A stretch of 6,045 nucleotides of DNA from Clostridia bacterium (GTDB lineage: Bacteria > Bacillota > Clostridia > UBA1381 > UMGS1253): NCBI GenBank assembly GCA_017411585.1, contig JAFQPV010000333.1, positions 1 through 6,045 on the forward strand, read 5' to 3'. Under the pieces are notes generated by a model, which saw nothing but the letters and a program-made list of their open reading frames with translations, was not told the origin of the DNA and made no database searches. Every line of letters starts with the position of its first letter. Within the stretch, counting starts at the first letter, position 1. A program made the translations under genes and the position numbers. Positions 1-5,866 of this stretch are shown here, one piece after another.

Positions 1-620
1 AAGCACACGGCTATGTTTGTGACGTTACAAACGAAGCTCAGGTTACAGAAACCATCGCTAAGATTGAAAAAGAAGTTGGCGTAGTTGATATTCTCGTTAA
101 TAACGCAGGTATCATCAAGCGCATCCCGATGTGCGAAATGAGCGCTGAGGACTTCAGAAAGGTAATCGACATTGACCTCAACGGTCCGTTCATTATGTCG
201 AAAGCTGTAATCCCGTCCATGATCAAAAAAGGTCATGGTAAGATTATCAACATCTGCTCGATGATGAGTGAGCTTGGTCGTGAGACTGTTTCCGCTTATG
301 CAGCTGCTAAGGGCGGTCTTAAGATGCTGACACGCAATATCTGCTCCGAGTACGGCGAAGCAAACATTCAGTGTAACGGTATCGGCCCGGGTTACATCGC
401 TACCCCGCAGACCGCACCGCTTCGCGAAAGGCAGGCAGACGGCTCCAGACATCCGTTTGACCAGTTTATCATCGCTAAGACTCCGGCAGCACGTTGGGGT
501 ACTCCGGAAGACCTGATGGGTCCGGCAGTGTTCCTCGCTTCCGACGCTTCCAACTTCGTAAATGGTCACATCCTTTACGTTGACGGCGGTATCCTGGCTT
601 ACATCGGCAAGCAGCCGTAA
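1..620 (+). CDS. idnO: Gluconate 5-dehydrogenase (SDR family), 5'-truncated by window edge
   Basis: Cytoplasmic NAD(P)H-dependent oxidoreductase of the classical short-chain dehydrogenase family. It interconverts D-gluconate and 5-keto-D-gluconate in ketogluconate/hexonate catabolism. The reading frame is open from base 3 and ends at TAA 618-620, giving 205 residues. About 65 N-terminal residues, with the TGxxxGIG cofactor loop, lie upstream of the window. Visible SDR landmarks are NNAG (99-110), the catalytic Ser in ICSMMSELGRET (Ser codon 258-260), and the YAAAK active site (Tyr 297-299, Lys 309-311). The PGYIATPQT segment follows, and the C-terminus is FVNGHILYVDGG. The ICSM.SELGR and TPAARWG stretches are shared with E. 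coli IdnO, and from memory the whole protein closely resembles Streptococcus suis Ga5DH. 2-Keto-3-deoxygluconate 5-dehydrogenase (KduD) is a related alternative, but the SELGR and TPAARWG matches favour gluconate. It faces the next operon convergently, so it probably belongs to a sugar-acid locus further left. Confidence 0.93.
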   Translation, partial: AHGYVCDVTNEAQVTETIAKIEKEVGVVDILVNNAGIIKRIPMCEMSAEDFRKVIDIDLNGPFIMSKAVIPSMIKKGHGKIINICSMMSELGRETVSAYAAAKGGLKMLTRNICSEYGEANIQCNGIGPGYIATPQTAPLRERQADGSRHPFDQFIIAKTPAARWGTPEDLMGPAVFLASDASNFVNGHILYVDGGILAYIGKQP

Positions 621-644
621 TGCTACATAACTCTTAAAACACAT

Positions 645-679
645 AAAGAGAAACTCCATTTTCAGAGTTTCTCTTTTTT
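645..679 (+). terminator. Rho-independent terminator, probably bidirectional
   Basis: A perfect 12-bp stem (645-656 with 665-676) encloses an 8-nt loop (657-664). A run of six T (674-679) overlaps the 3' end of the stem. It starts 24 nt after the dehydrogenase stop. Read on the minus strand the same stem is followed by an imperfect T-rich stretch ending in TTTT, so it can also stop the convergent operon, whose last stop codon is at 689-691. Confidence 0.92.
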
Positions 680-688
680 GTTATCTTC

Positions 689-1561
689 TTAAAAATTCCA
701 CTTTAGCGGCGGACGGGTTTGTCTGCCATTATTTTTTTGTATGTTCGGTCTTGACAATATCTCTTCCGGTGCCGGCGCAGCTTCGGGTTGCACCGTTTGT
801 GCCTCTTCTGCATCACGCGCAGTGCGAAGCGATTGATAGCTATCGAGCATCGGCATACGGTTGAGCGGCGCTTGCGGCGCATCCTGTGCAGGGGGCATCT
901 GTACAGGTGTGCGCATTTGCTCATCGGGCAGCATATCTGCCATACTGCTTTCGTCTCGACGGCTTAAGTCAATCTGCTGGCGCGCCTCCTCCGGCTTAAA
1001 GCCGTTCTTCTCCGGATTCTCAAAATCATGCGGCAGCACCGAGCTTTCATACGCCTTCACAAAATGATACCACAGCTGATGGTCCATCCCCTCCCCCTGC
1101 GGCAGGGCAAACACTTCTCTGTACAGCTTTAATGCATCGTTTGTTTGTGCATCGTTTACACCCGTAATCTCCACATGCGGCAGATTGCGAAACCGTTTAT
1201 GCATCACCTGAAGCATCGCCTGCAAAACCGCAAAACGCGCACGCGTTTCACCTGCCGGCACCTTAAAATCCTCCCTGGTAAACAGCTGCACACAAATCGG
1301 ATCATTTCCCTCAATCACGGCAAAATCGTATTCCTCCACAATCAAATCCCACGTTTCATTATCGACCACGCCGGTCGGCTCCATATTCTTCATGCGCTGA
1401 AAATTTTTCACAGCGTTTTCAGTCGTTTCGTTAAAAAAGCCATCCGGAATGAGCTCCGGCTGCATCCCTCGCACCTGAAAAATTGCACGCAGCATCTGCT
1501 GCAAATTATAAACCGGCATACCGTAATCCGTCTGATGCACAACAATCTCTCCTTTATTCAT
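689..1561 (-). CDS. Peptidoglycan-binding domain protein, last gene of SleC-like operon
   Basis: A 290-aa protein without signal peptide or membrane segment. Residues ~14-75 form a PG_binding_1-type domain: LQxxL at 20-24, PDGFFNETTENAV at 39-51, FQ at 54-55, TGVVDNETW at 63-71. Residues ~110-171 are a second, degenerate copy: LQAML at 113-117, TGVNDAQTNDAL at 133-144, W164. Between them an EGND-containing linker (84-87) resembles linkers in the upstream 474-aa protein. Residues ~172-290 are Pro/Gln/Ala/Glu-rich, probably disordered, ending in a basic PPLKWNF. No catalytic domain is visible, so a structural or targeting role in spore peptidoglycan is inferred. The ATG overlaps the upstream gene by 8 nt and has only a weak SD (GAGGGG, 9 nt away). 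A GTG at 1538-1540 has a better SD (AAAGGAGAG, 1547-1555, 6 nt away) overlapping the upstream stop and would give 283 aa; the true start is unsettled. Confidence 0.85.
   Translation of the reverse strand: MNKGEIVVHQTDYGMPVYNLQQMLRAIFQVRGMQPELIPDGFFNETTENAVKNFQRMKNMEPTGVVDNETWDLIVEEYDFAVIEGNDPICVQLFTREDFKVPAGETRARFAVLQAMLQVMHKRFRNLPHVEITGVNDAQTNDALKLYREVFALPQGEGMDHQLWYHFVKAYESSVLPHDFENPEKNGFKPEEARQQIDLSRRDESSMADMLPDEQMRTPVQMPPAQDAPQAPLNRMPMLDSYQSLRTARDAEEAQTVQPEAAPAPEEILSRPNIQKNNGRQTRPPLKWNF
1547..1555 (-). promoter_or_regulatory. Strong Shine-Dalgarno inside the annotated 5' end of the 290-aa gene
   Basis: On the minus strand AAAGGAGAG overlaps the TAA stop of the 474-aa gene and lies 6 nt before a GTG codon (1538-1540) in frame with the downstream gene. 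The arrangement mirrors the upstream junction, where the stop codon is also embedded in the next gene's SD. It is the main argument for a GTG start at 1540 instead of the ATG at 1561. Confidence 0.55.
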
Positions 1562-2978
1562 AGTCCCTATCCCCTCTTTGCAAATCGCGCCCCGGAAACT
1601 GCGATGGCGAAGTCAGTGTTTGCGAAACAATGCCGACATATGCGCTTGTGATTGCTTCCCACGTTGCGCGGTCAACATTTCCGGTTTGCGGCAGCCCTGA
1701 CTGCATTTGGAATTGTCGCACAGCATCCGCCGTTTGTTGTCCGTAGATGCCATCTACCGGGATAAAGGCGTTATTTCCGTTATCAAGTGCAATCGCATTT
1801 AAATATTCCTGCAGCGCAGAAACCGTATCACCGCGCGAACCGACGGTAAGCGTCTCGGTCGGTGCAGGCACAAGATTGATGCGAAAGGCATCATTTCCCT
1901 CAAACACACGCTCTACTGTACCGCGAAATTGACTGTAAATTGCATTCCACGTTACATCGCCAACTACGCCATCCGGCGTAAGTCCGTTGATTTTTTGAAA
2001 TGCAACCACAGCATCCTCTGTACGCTGTCCAAAGACACCGTCTACAGTCACCGGTGGAATATACGGATCAAAGGCAGACAAAACAGACAGAAAATACTGC
2101 AATATGGTCACTTTCTCACCGCGGTCGCCGAGCGAAATCGCATCCGGGTATTCCAAACTGATGCCAAACAGGCGCTGTCCTTCGGAATTGAGCTCTGCAA
2201 GGCGCGTAATGCCAACATAGATGTTTATCAGCTTATACCATGTTGCACGCCCGACAATTCCATCCGCCGTTAGTCCGAAGATTTCCTGAAACCTACGTAC
2301 CGCCGCCTCTGTGCGCGAGCCATAAATCCCGTCAACACTTTCAAGCTTCGGGATGGCAGGATAGTTTTGCGAAATGCGGTTTAATTCGCGCTGTACAACG
2401 ACGACATTTTCGCCGTAGCTGCCCCGGCGCAATGCCTCTCCCGGATAAGAGCGCATCAAATTCTGTATTGGCGCATTGACCACAAGCTCAATATCATTTC
2501 CGTAATAATTGTACAAAATATCCATTGCACTGTAGCCGTCACGCGCGAGGTACTCACTACCCCACTGCGAAAGTCCCCTGCATGTCACGGTTGTGCCGTT
2601 GCAGTATTTTGCGGCAAGCGGCTCAATAAAACCCATACGGCGCAAATAGTCATTAAATGTGATGTCCACAATGCGGTCTATATTGTCAAAAATATTTCTG
2701 CCATAAATGTACTTTTGGTCGTACGCCGTCGAGCTGGTGATGTCATAATCATAGCCGCGGCTCGGGTAAATTTCCGTATACACCTTGGTGAGTGCGTACG
2801 AAATCTGTGCATAGATATTGGCTACAATTGCTGCCTCGTTCCATGTAGGATAAATTTCACTGGAGGCAACATTTTTGATGTAATCTATAAAAGGTACGGT
2901 CACGTTGTTTGCATTCGAATCCGGCGAGCCTAAGTGCACCGTAATCGTATTCGGTATGTAAGGTATAACAGTAGGCAT
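1554..2978 (-). CDS. SleC-like spore cortex-lytic protein: SpoIID-type lytic transglycosylase domain plus three peptidoglycan-binding domains
   Basis: A 474-aa protein without signal peptide. Residues ~8-170 form a SpoIID/SleC-like domain. DYIKNVASSEIYPTWNEAA (32-50) aligns with the SpoIID motif carrying the catalytic Glu, so E41 is the predicted acid/base. GLSQWG (135-140) followed by GYSAMDILYNYYGNDIELV matches the SpoIID C-terminal signature. Three PG_binding_1 domains follow at ~187-252, 285-348 and 382-449, each with VDG[IV][YF]G (215, 312, 408) and an invariant Trp (247, 344, 440). By family the enzyme cleaves glycan strands, and SleC members degrade spore cortex at germination. The His/Cys zinc-ligand stretch of SpoIID is here STAYDQKY, without His or Cys. 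SD AGGAGGGG (2983-2990) overlaps the upstream TAG stop, indicating translational coupling. The N-terminal pro-region of single-chain SleC proteins is absent and appears to be encoded by the preceding gene. It could be a paralogue of the germination SleC and not the main enzyme. Confidence 0.88.
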   Translation of the reverse strand: MPTVIPYIPNTITVHLGSPDSNANNVTVPFIDYIKNVASSEIYPTWNEAAIVANIYAQISYALTKVYTEIYPSRGYDYDITSSTAYDQKYIYGRNIFDNIDRIVDITFNDYLRRMGFIEPLAAKYCNGTTVTCRGLSQWGSEYLARDGYSAMDILYNYYGNDIELVVNAPIQNLMRSYPGEALRRGSYGENVVVVQRELNRISQNYPAIPKLESVDGIYGSRTEAAVRRFQEIFGLTADGIVGRATWYKLINIYVGITRLAELNSEGQRLFGISLEYPDAISLGDRGEKVTILQYFLSVLSAFDPYIPPVTVDGVFGQRTEDAVVAFQKINGLTPDGVVGDVTWNAIYSQFRGTVERVFEGNDAFRINLVPAPTETLTVGSRGDTVSALQEYLNAIALDNGNNAFIPVDGIYGQQTADAVRQFQMQSGLPQTGNVDRATWEAITSAYVGIVSQTLTSPSQFPGRDLQRGDRDYE

Positions 2979-2988
2979 AGCACCCCTC

Positions 2989-3375
2989 CTATAACTGTTG
3001 TGGCGTGATGTAAATTTGTTCTACGCTCTGATTGTCCGAAAGTCGCTCACTGCTCGGAATCAACTGCACAAGCTGTCTGGTTTGCGTATCGGCAAACACC
3101 TGCACGTTATGAATATACACTCGGTGATAATCCGGGTGGCGCACCCGGATATCCACTTTCGTAAACGGCGTACCGTTCTCCGGTGATTCGGACGTCCCTG
3201 CATCCGGTGTATCGACCAAAACCGGTGTCGTTTCTCCGTTTCTGTCCGTTGTGCGGTAGGCAAGCAAAACCTCCTCGTCACCGTTTCGCTGCACAATATG
3301 CACACCGGCATCTGCGATTGGCAATGCCTCATTTCCTAAAAAGGTTCGCACGATGATTGCACCCCTTGCTGCCAT
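2989..3375 (-). CDS. Transthyretin/carboxypeptidase-regulatory-like beta domain protein, resembling the SleC pro-region
   Basis: A 128-aa protein, no signal peptide. GAIIVRTFLGNEALPIADAG (5-24), a TTDRNGETTPVLVDTP turn region (42-57), and RVRHPDYHRVYIHNVQVFADTQT (78-99) ending in VQLIP (103-107) follow the usual strand pattern of carboxypeptidase-regulatory/transthyretin-like folds: a basic strand, ligand loop and 'Y..V.I..VQVF.D' strand. The start is ATG 3373-3375 because AGGAGGG (3382-3388) sits 6 nt upstream. A longer open frame to 3486 would add 37 residues without a ribosome site and would read through the promoter. From memory, single-chain SleC-type proteins begin with a domain of this kind before the catalytic part, so this gene may supply that pro- or partner domain in trans; that is inference. 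It is first in the three-gene operon, and its stop TAG (2989-2991) overlaps the next gene's SD. Confidence 0.82.
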   Translation of the reverse strand: MAARGAIIVRTFLGNEALPIADAGVHIVQRNGDEEVLLAYRTTDRNGETTPVLVDTPDAGTSESPENGTPFTKVDIRVRHPDYHRVYIHNVQVFADTQTRQLVQLIPSSERLSDNQSVEQIYITPQQL

Positions 3376-3381
3376 ATGTAA

Positions 3382-3388
3382 CCCTCCT
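3382..3388 (-). promoter_or_regulatory. Shine-Dalgarno fixing the start of the 128-aa gene
   Basis: AGGAGGG on the minus strand, 6 nt before ATG 3373-3375. It selects this start over the upstream in-frame ATG at 3486, which has no such site. Confidence 0.9.
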
Positions 3389-3405
3389 AAAACAAAGTTA
3401 CTAAA

Positions 3406-3434
3406 ACTATATGGAAATCGCGTGCGCTTTATTC
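3406..3434 (-). promoter_or_regulatory. Candidate sigma-E-type sporulation promoter for the SleC-like operon
   Basis: On the minus strand, GAATAAA (3428-3434) and CATATAGT (3406-3413) are separated by exactly 14 nt. The published Bacillus sigma-E consensus is KMATATT, about 14 nt, CATACAHT; this site matches 5/7 and 6/8 positions. The predicted start near 3399 leaves a leader of about 24 nt with the SD 11-17 nt in. Sigma-K shares the CATAnnnT -10 element but no AC -35 element is found at its spacing. The position, spacing and gene content agree with mother-cell transcription; it rests on sequence match only. Confidence 0.6.
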
Positions 3435-3445
3435 CCAAGATTTTC

Positions 3446-3473
3446 TTGTATTTTTCCAAAAAAGTGGTATACT
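3446..3473 (+). promoter_or_regulatory. Sigma-A-type promoter for the DUF2156-GNAT-folate operon
   Basis: TTGTAT (3446-3451) and TATACT (3468-3473) are spaced by 16 nt. The -10 is a 5/6 match, the -35 only 3/6. Predicted start near 3480, giving a leader of about 27 nt with SD GAGGT (3496-3500) before ATG 3507. It lies back to back with the leftward sporulation-type promoter. Confidence 0.68.
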
Positions 3474-3506
3474 TATAAAAGAACATTTAGATTATGAGGT
3501 TTATAT

Positions 3507-4394
3507 ATGCTACAGTTTCACGAACCAATGCTTGAAGATAAGGCAGCAGTGGATGCCATCCTGCGCATCGCACCGTGCCCGACACTGGAATACAATTTTA
3601 CAGTACAGTTTATTTGGAAAACGATTTTTCACACAAAAATATGCGTACAGGACGGTTTTTTCTTTTCCGTATCCGGTAAGGACAAGCCTTCTTTTCTGTT
3701 CCCTGCAGGTCGTGGCGATATTTCTAAGGCGCTCGCCGAAATTGATGCCTATGCAAAAGAAAACGGCATCAGTATGCGTTTTCATTCCGTTTCCCCTATA
3801 CAAAAGGAAATCTTAGAAGAAATGTATCCCAACAGATTTGAGTTTAAATATGTGCGCGATGCAGGCGATTACATCTATGATGCAGAAAGCCTGCGCACAC
3901 TGAAGGGCAAAAAGCTCGCTGCAAAGCGCAACCATATCAACCGCTTTTTGGAAAACCATCCGGATTGGACCTATGAGCGCATCAGCGCAGAAAATATGGA
4001 TGAGGTCAAGGAAATGAACCAACAGTGGTGCGAAATCATGGACTGCGACGGTGACGAAAGTCTCAGAGAGGAGATTTGCTCTGTACGAAGCGCGCTTAAA
4101 AACTATGACGCGCTCGATTTAAACGGTGGTCTTTTGCGCGCCGGTGGCAAGGTAATTGCATTTTCCATCGGCGAGCGTTTAAATGACGACACCTATCTTG
4201 TGCACATCGAAAAAGCCTTTGCCGACATCCAGGGCGCATATCCGATGATGAATCAGCAGTTTGTATTAAACAATGCAGACGGTTACAGCTTCATTAACCG
4301 CGAGGATGACGCCGGTGACGAAGGCCTGCGCAAAGCGAAGCTTTCCTATCGTCCGGTGGAGATTGCGGAAAAATACGTCGCACAGGAGAAATAA
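3507..4394 (+). CDS. DUF2156 domain protein (tandem GNAT-like fold)
   Basis: A 295-aa soluble protein of the DUF2156 family, which shares its fold with the C-terminal aminoacyltransferase domain of MprF-type phosphatidylglycerol lysyltransferases. Family signatures are the basic stretch LKGKKLAAKRNHINRFL (132-148) after YIYDAESL, and the C-terminal motif FINREDDAGDEGLRKAKLSYRP (262-283, key residues N264, E266, D267, G273, L274, K276, K278). The long membrane region of MprF is absent, so lipid lysylation is not implied; stand-alone members have no settled substrate. Start ATG 3507 has SD GAGGT 6 nt upstream and a promoter at 3446-3473. It is the first gene of an operon; its end contains the SD of the GNAT gene (AGGAG, 4384-4388). 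The function is best left as a putative acyl- or aminoacyl-transfer enzyme. Confidence 0.88.
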   Translation: MLQFHEPMLEDKAAVDAILRIAPCPTLEYNFTVQFIWKTIFHTKICVQDGFFFSVSGKDKPSFLFPAGRGDISKALAEIDAYAKENGISMRFHSVSPIQKEILEEMYPNRFEFKYVRDAGDYIYDAESLRTLKGKKLAAKRNHINRFLENHPDWTYERISAENMDEVKEMNQQWCEIMDCDGDESLREEICSVRSALKNYDALDLNGGLLRAGGKVIAFSIGERLNDDTYLVHIEKAFADIQGAYPMMNQQFVLNNADGYSFINREDDAGDEGLRKAKLSYRPVEIAEKYVAQEK

Positions 4395-4395
4395 G

Positions 4396-5166
4396 ATGAT
4401 TTGTGCTTATAAAGAAAAGGATTATAAGGACGTTGTCGCGCTTTGGCAGGAAGCCTTTGGAGATACCGAAGAAGACATCGCTGCTTGTATGCGCCACTTT
4501 GCGCCGTATCTGACACTTTATACCGAGGGCGATGCGCTGCTTGGTATGTTTATGCGTATGCCGCTGTATGCCGGCGATCAAAAGGGCGAGTATATTTATG
4601 CCGTTGCAACGGCAAAGGCTGCACAGGGGTGCGGCATTGCAACAAAGCTTTTAGATGTCGCAAAAGCGGATGTGGACAGCGGAAAAATTGATTTTCTTGC
4701 GCTTGTGCCGGCAAAGCCTTCCCTTTTTGACTTCTACGAAAAGCGCAGCTTTATAAAAGGCTCGCTCGTTACAAAAATCAACTACGCGAAACAAGGCCGC
4801 GAAAAATCCGGCATATCCTTAAAACGCATAACGGCGCAAGAGATGTATATAAAAAGAAGCGCATATTTTCAAACTCTTGCAGCGTGGGATACGCAAATGC
4901 TTTCAGCCATCGACGAAATCTATGGCGGTTGCTTTTATGCATTGGAAGACAAAGGCTTTTGTCTTGCCTATCCGACAGCTGATAAGGTAATTGTATCGGA
5001 GCTTTGCGTAAACGGCATAGAAAAAGAGGCCGCGCTCGAAGCGCTCTGCGCATACTTTGGCAAAGACAAAATCGAGGCTGTCTTGCCGGATGCAAACGGC
5101 GAAGCATTTGCCATGTTCTACCCCGCAGAAGCGGCAAAGCTGTATTTTAACATTGCAATCAATTGA
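4396..5166 (+). CDS. GNAT family N-acetyltransferase
   Basis: A 256-aa cytoplasmic protein. The N-terminal half is a GNAT domain: acetyl-CoA motif A is YAVATAKAAQGCGIATKLL (68-86), with the Q/RxxGxG/A pyrophosphate loop as QGCGIA (77-82). It is followed by FYEKRSF (113-119), the usual motif-B strand/helix. The C-terminal part (~140-256) has no motif I recognise but may be a second, degenerate GNAT-like half, as in other two-lobed members. The acceptor substrate cannot be read from the sequence. The start is ATG 4396-4398, one base after the upstream TAA (4392-4394), with SD AGGAG at 4384-4388. The same frame stays open upstream to 4273, but that part lies inside the DUF2156 gene and has no ribosome site. 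Tight coupling suggests co-expression with both neighbours. Confidence 0.88.
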   Translation: MICAYKEKDYKDVVALWQEAFGDTEEDIAACMRHFAPYLTLYTEGDALLGMFMRMPLYAGDQKGEYIYAVATAKAAQGCGIATKLLDVAKADVDSGKIDFLALVPAKPSLFDFYEKRSFIKGSLVTKINYAKQGREKSGISLKRITAQEMYIKRSAYFQTLAAWDTQMLSAIDEIYGGCFYALEDKGFCLAYPTADKVIVSELCVNGIEKEAALEALCAYFGKDKIEAVLPDANGEAFAMFYPAEAAKLYFNIAIN

Positions 5167-5168
5167 GG
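5165..5168 (+). promoter_or_regulatory. Shine-Dalgarno deciding the start of the cyclo-ligase gene
   Basis: GAGG overlaps the TGA stop (5164-5166) of the GNAT gene and lies 6 nt before ATG 5175. Competing in-frame starts TTG 5163 and ATG 5169 overlap or directly touch this site, so 5175 is preferred. Confidence 0.8.
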
Positions 5169-5174
5169 ATGCTT

Positions 5175-5699
5175 ATGAAAGATGAAATCAGAAAACAAAT
5201 GAAAGCTATGCGCCGCGCACTTTCACCGGAAGAAATGGCACAGAGCGCAATGCTTGTTACAGAAGAAATCATCAAAACAGATGCGTATGCGTGTGCAAAG
5301 ACCATCTGCTTGTATTTGTCCGCCTACAAAGAGGTTGACACCTCTGCCCTGCTTGCACGATGCAAGCAAGATAAAAAAACCGTCCTTTTACCGGTAACGG
5401 CAAAGAACGGCACAATTACACTTTATAAAGATAACGGCAAATATAAAAAAGGCAACTTTAACATAACAGAGCCGGACAGCGCCGAAACTGCGGATGCAAA
5501 AACCGTAGATTTGTTTATTATCCCCGCGCTTGCGTTTGACAAAAGCGGCAATCGTCTCGGCTTCGGTATGGGCTGCTACGACAGACTGTTAAAGAATGCA
5601 AACGGCTACAAAATCGGCATCGGCTATGCGTTTCAGCTTATAGACAGCCTGCCGAGTGATGTGCACGACATTAAAATGGACATGGTACTCTGCAAATAA
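5175..5699 (+). CDS. ygfA: 5-formyltetrahydrofolate cyclo-ligase (MTHFS family)
   Basis: A cytoplasmic enzyme of one-carbon metabolism that converts 5-formyl-THF to 5,10-methenyl-THF using ATP. The 174 residues are near the lower end of the family range. Signatures: N-terminal KDEIRKQMKAMRRALS (2-17) with the basic ATP-contacting residues; ICLYLSAYKEVDT (44-56); VLLPV (70-74); VDLFIIPALAFDKSGNRLGFGMGCYDR (111-137), with the conserved G-x-G-x-G-x-YDR loop at 129-137; and the terminal HDIKMDMVL (164-172). The E. coli homologue is ygfA/fau. The start is ATG 5175, chosen by the SD at 5165-5168, 8 nt after the GNAT stop. It is the last gene of the operon. No terminator hairpin is visible immediately after the stop at 5697-5699; the nearest candidate is the repeat hairpin ending in a T run near 5966. 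Confidence 0.94.
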   Translation: MKDEIRKQMKAMRRALSPEEMAQSAMLVTEEIIKTDAYACAKTICLYLSAYKEVDTSALLARCKQDKKTVLLPVTAKNGTITLYKDNGKYKKGNFNITEPDSAETADAKTVDLFIIPALAFDKSGNRLGFGMGCYDRLLKNANGYKIGIGYAFQLIDSLPSDVHDIKMDMVLCK

Positions 5700-5778
5700 A
5701 AAAATTCGTTCCGCGGTATGACATTTCTACGTCGCCGGACACCTTATACCCATGACAAGTTAGTAAAAAAACACATTT

Positions 5779-5862
5779 CCAGAGGTGTCATTCTTCTTTT
5801 GTCATATTCTTTCTTAAAGCTTTTGCATTGTTTGTTAATTCCGGATTGTGTTTTCTCTCCAT
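5779..5862 (-). pseudogene. Remnant of a DUF559-type endonuclease-like gene
   Basis: Reading leftward from ATG 5860-5862, the frame gives MERKHNPELTNNAKALRKNM, then TKEE, TGA (5788-5790), then HLW. This N-terminus, with KALRKNMTxEExxLW, is the hallmark start of DUF559 proteins, distant relatives of very-short-patch-repair endonucleases. The in-frame TGA occurs where the family usually has Arg or Lys (EE[RK]xLW). Beyond about 5779 I cannot trace the family's catalytic part in any frame, so the gene is broken by the stop and by further decay or deletion. An SD (GGAGGG, 5867-5872) lies 4 nt before the ATG and belongs to the adjacent repeat. The remaining bases 5700-5778 hold nothing else I can name. 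Confidence 0.7.
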
Positions 5863-5866
5863 GTAT

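Noticed and set aside
1145..1651. 168-aa open frame on the + strand
   Set aside because: Antisense to the two peptidoglycan-binding genes, with no ribosome site or recognisable domain; the minus-strand proteins have clear family motifs.
3060..3332. 90-aa minus-strand frame overlapping the 128-aa gene
   Set aside because: It is a shifted-frame shadow, Arg/Cys-rich, without ribosome site or family resemblance.
3376..3486. 37-residue N-terminal extension of the 128-aa protein
   Set aside because: No SD at the upstream ATG, the extension covers the promoter elements, and a strong SD lies directly before ATG 3375.
4273..4395. 41-residue N-terminal extension of the GNAT protein
   Set aside because: It lies wholly inside the DUF2156 coding region in another frame; the conserved domain starts just after ATG 4396, which has its own SD.
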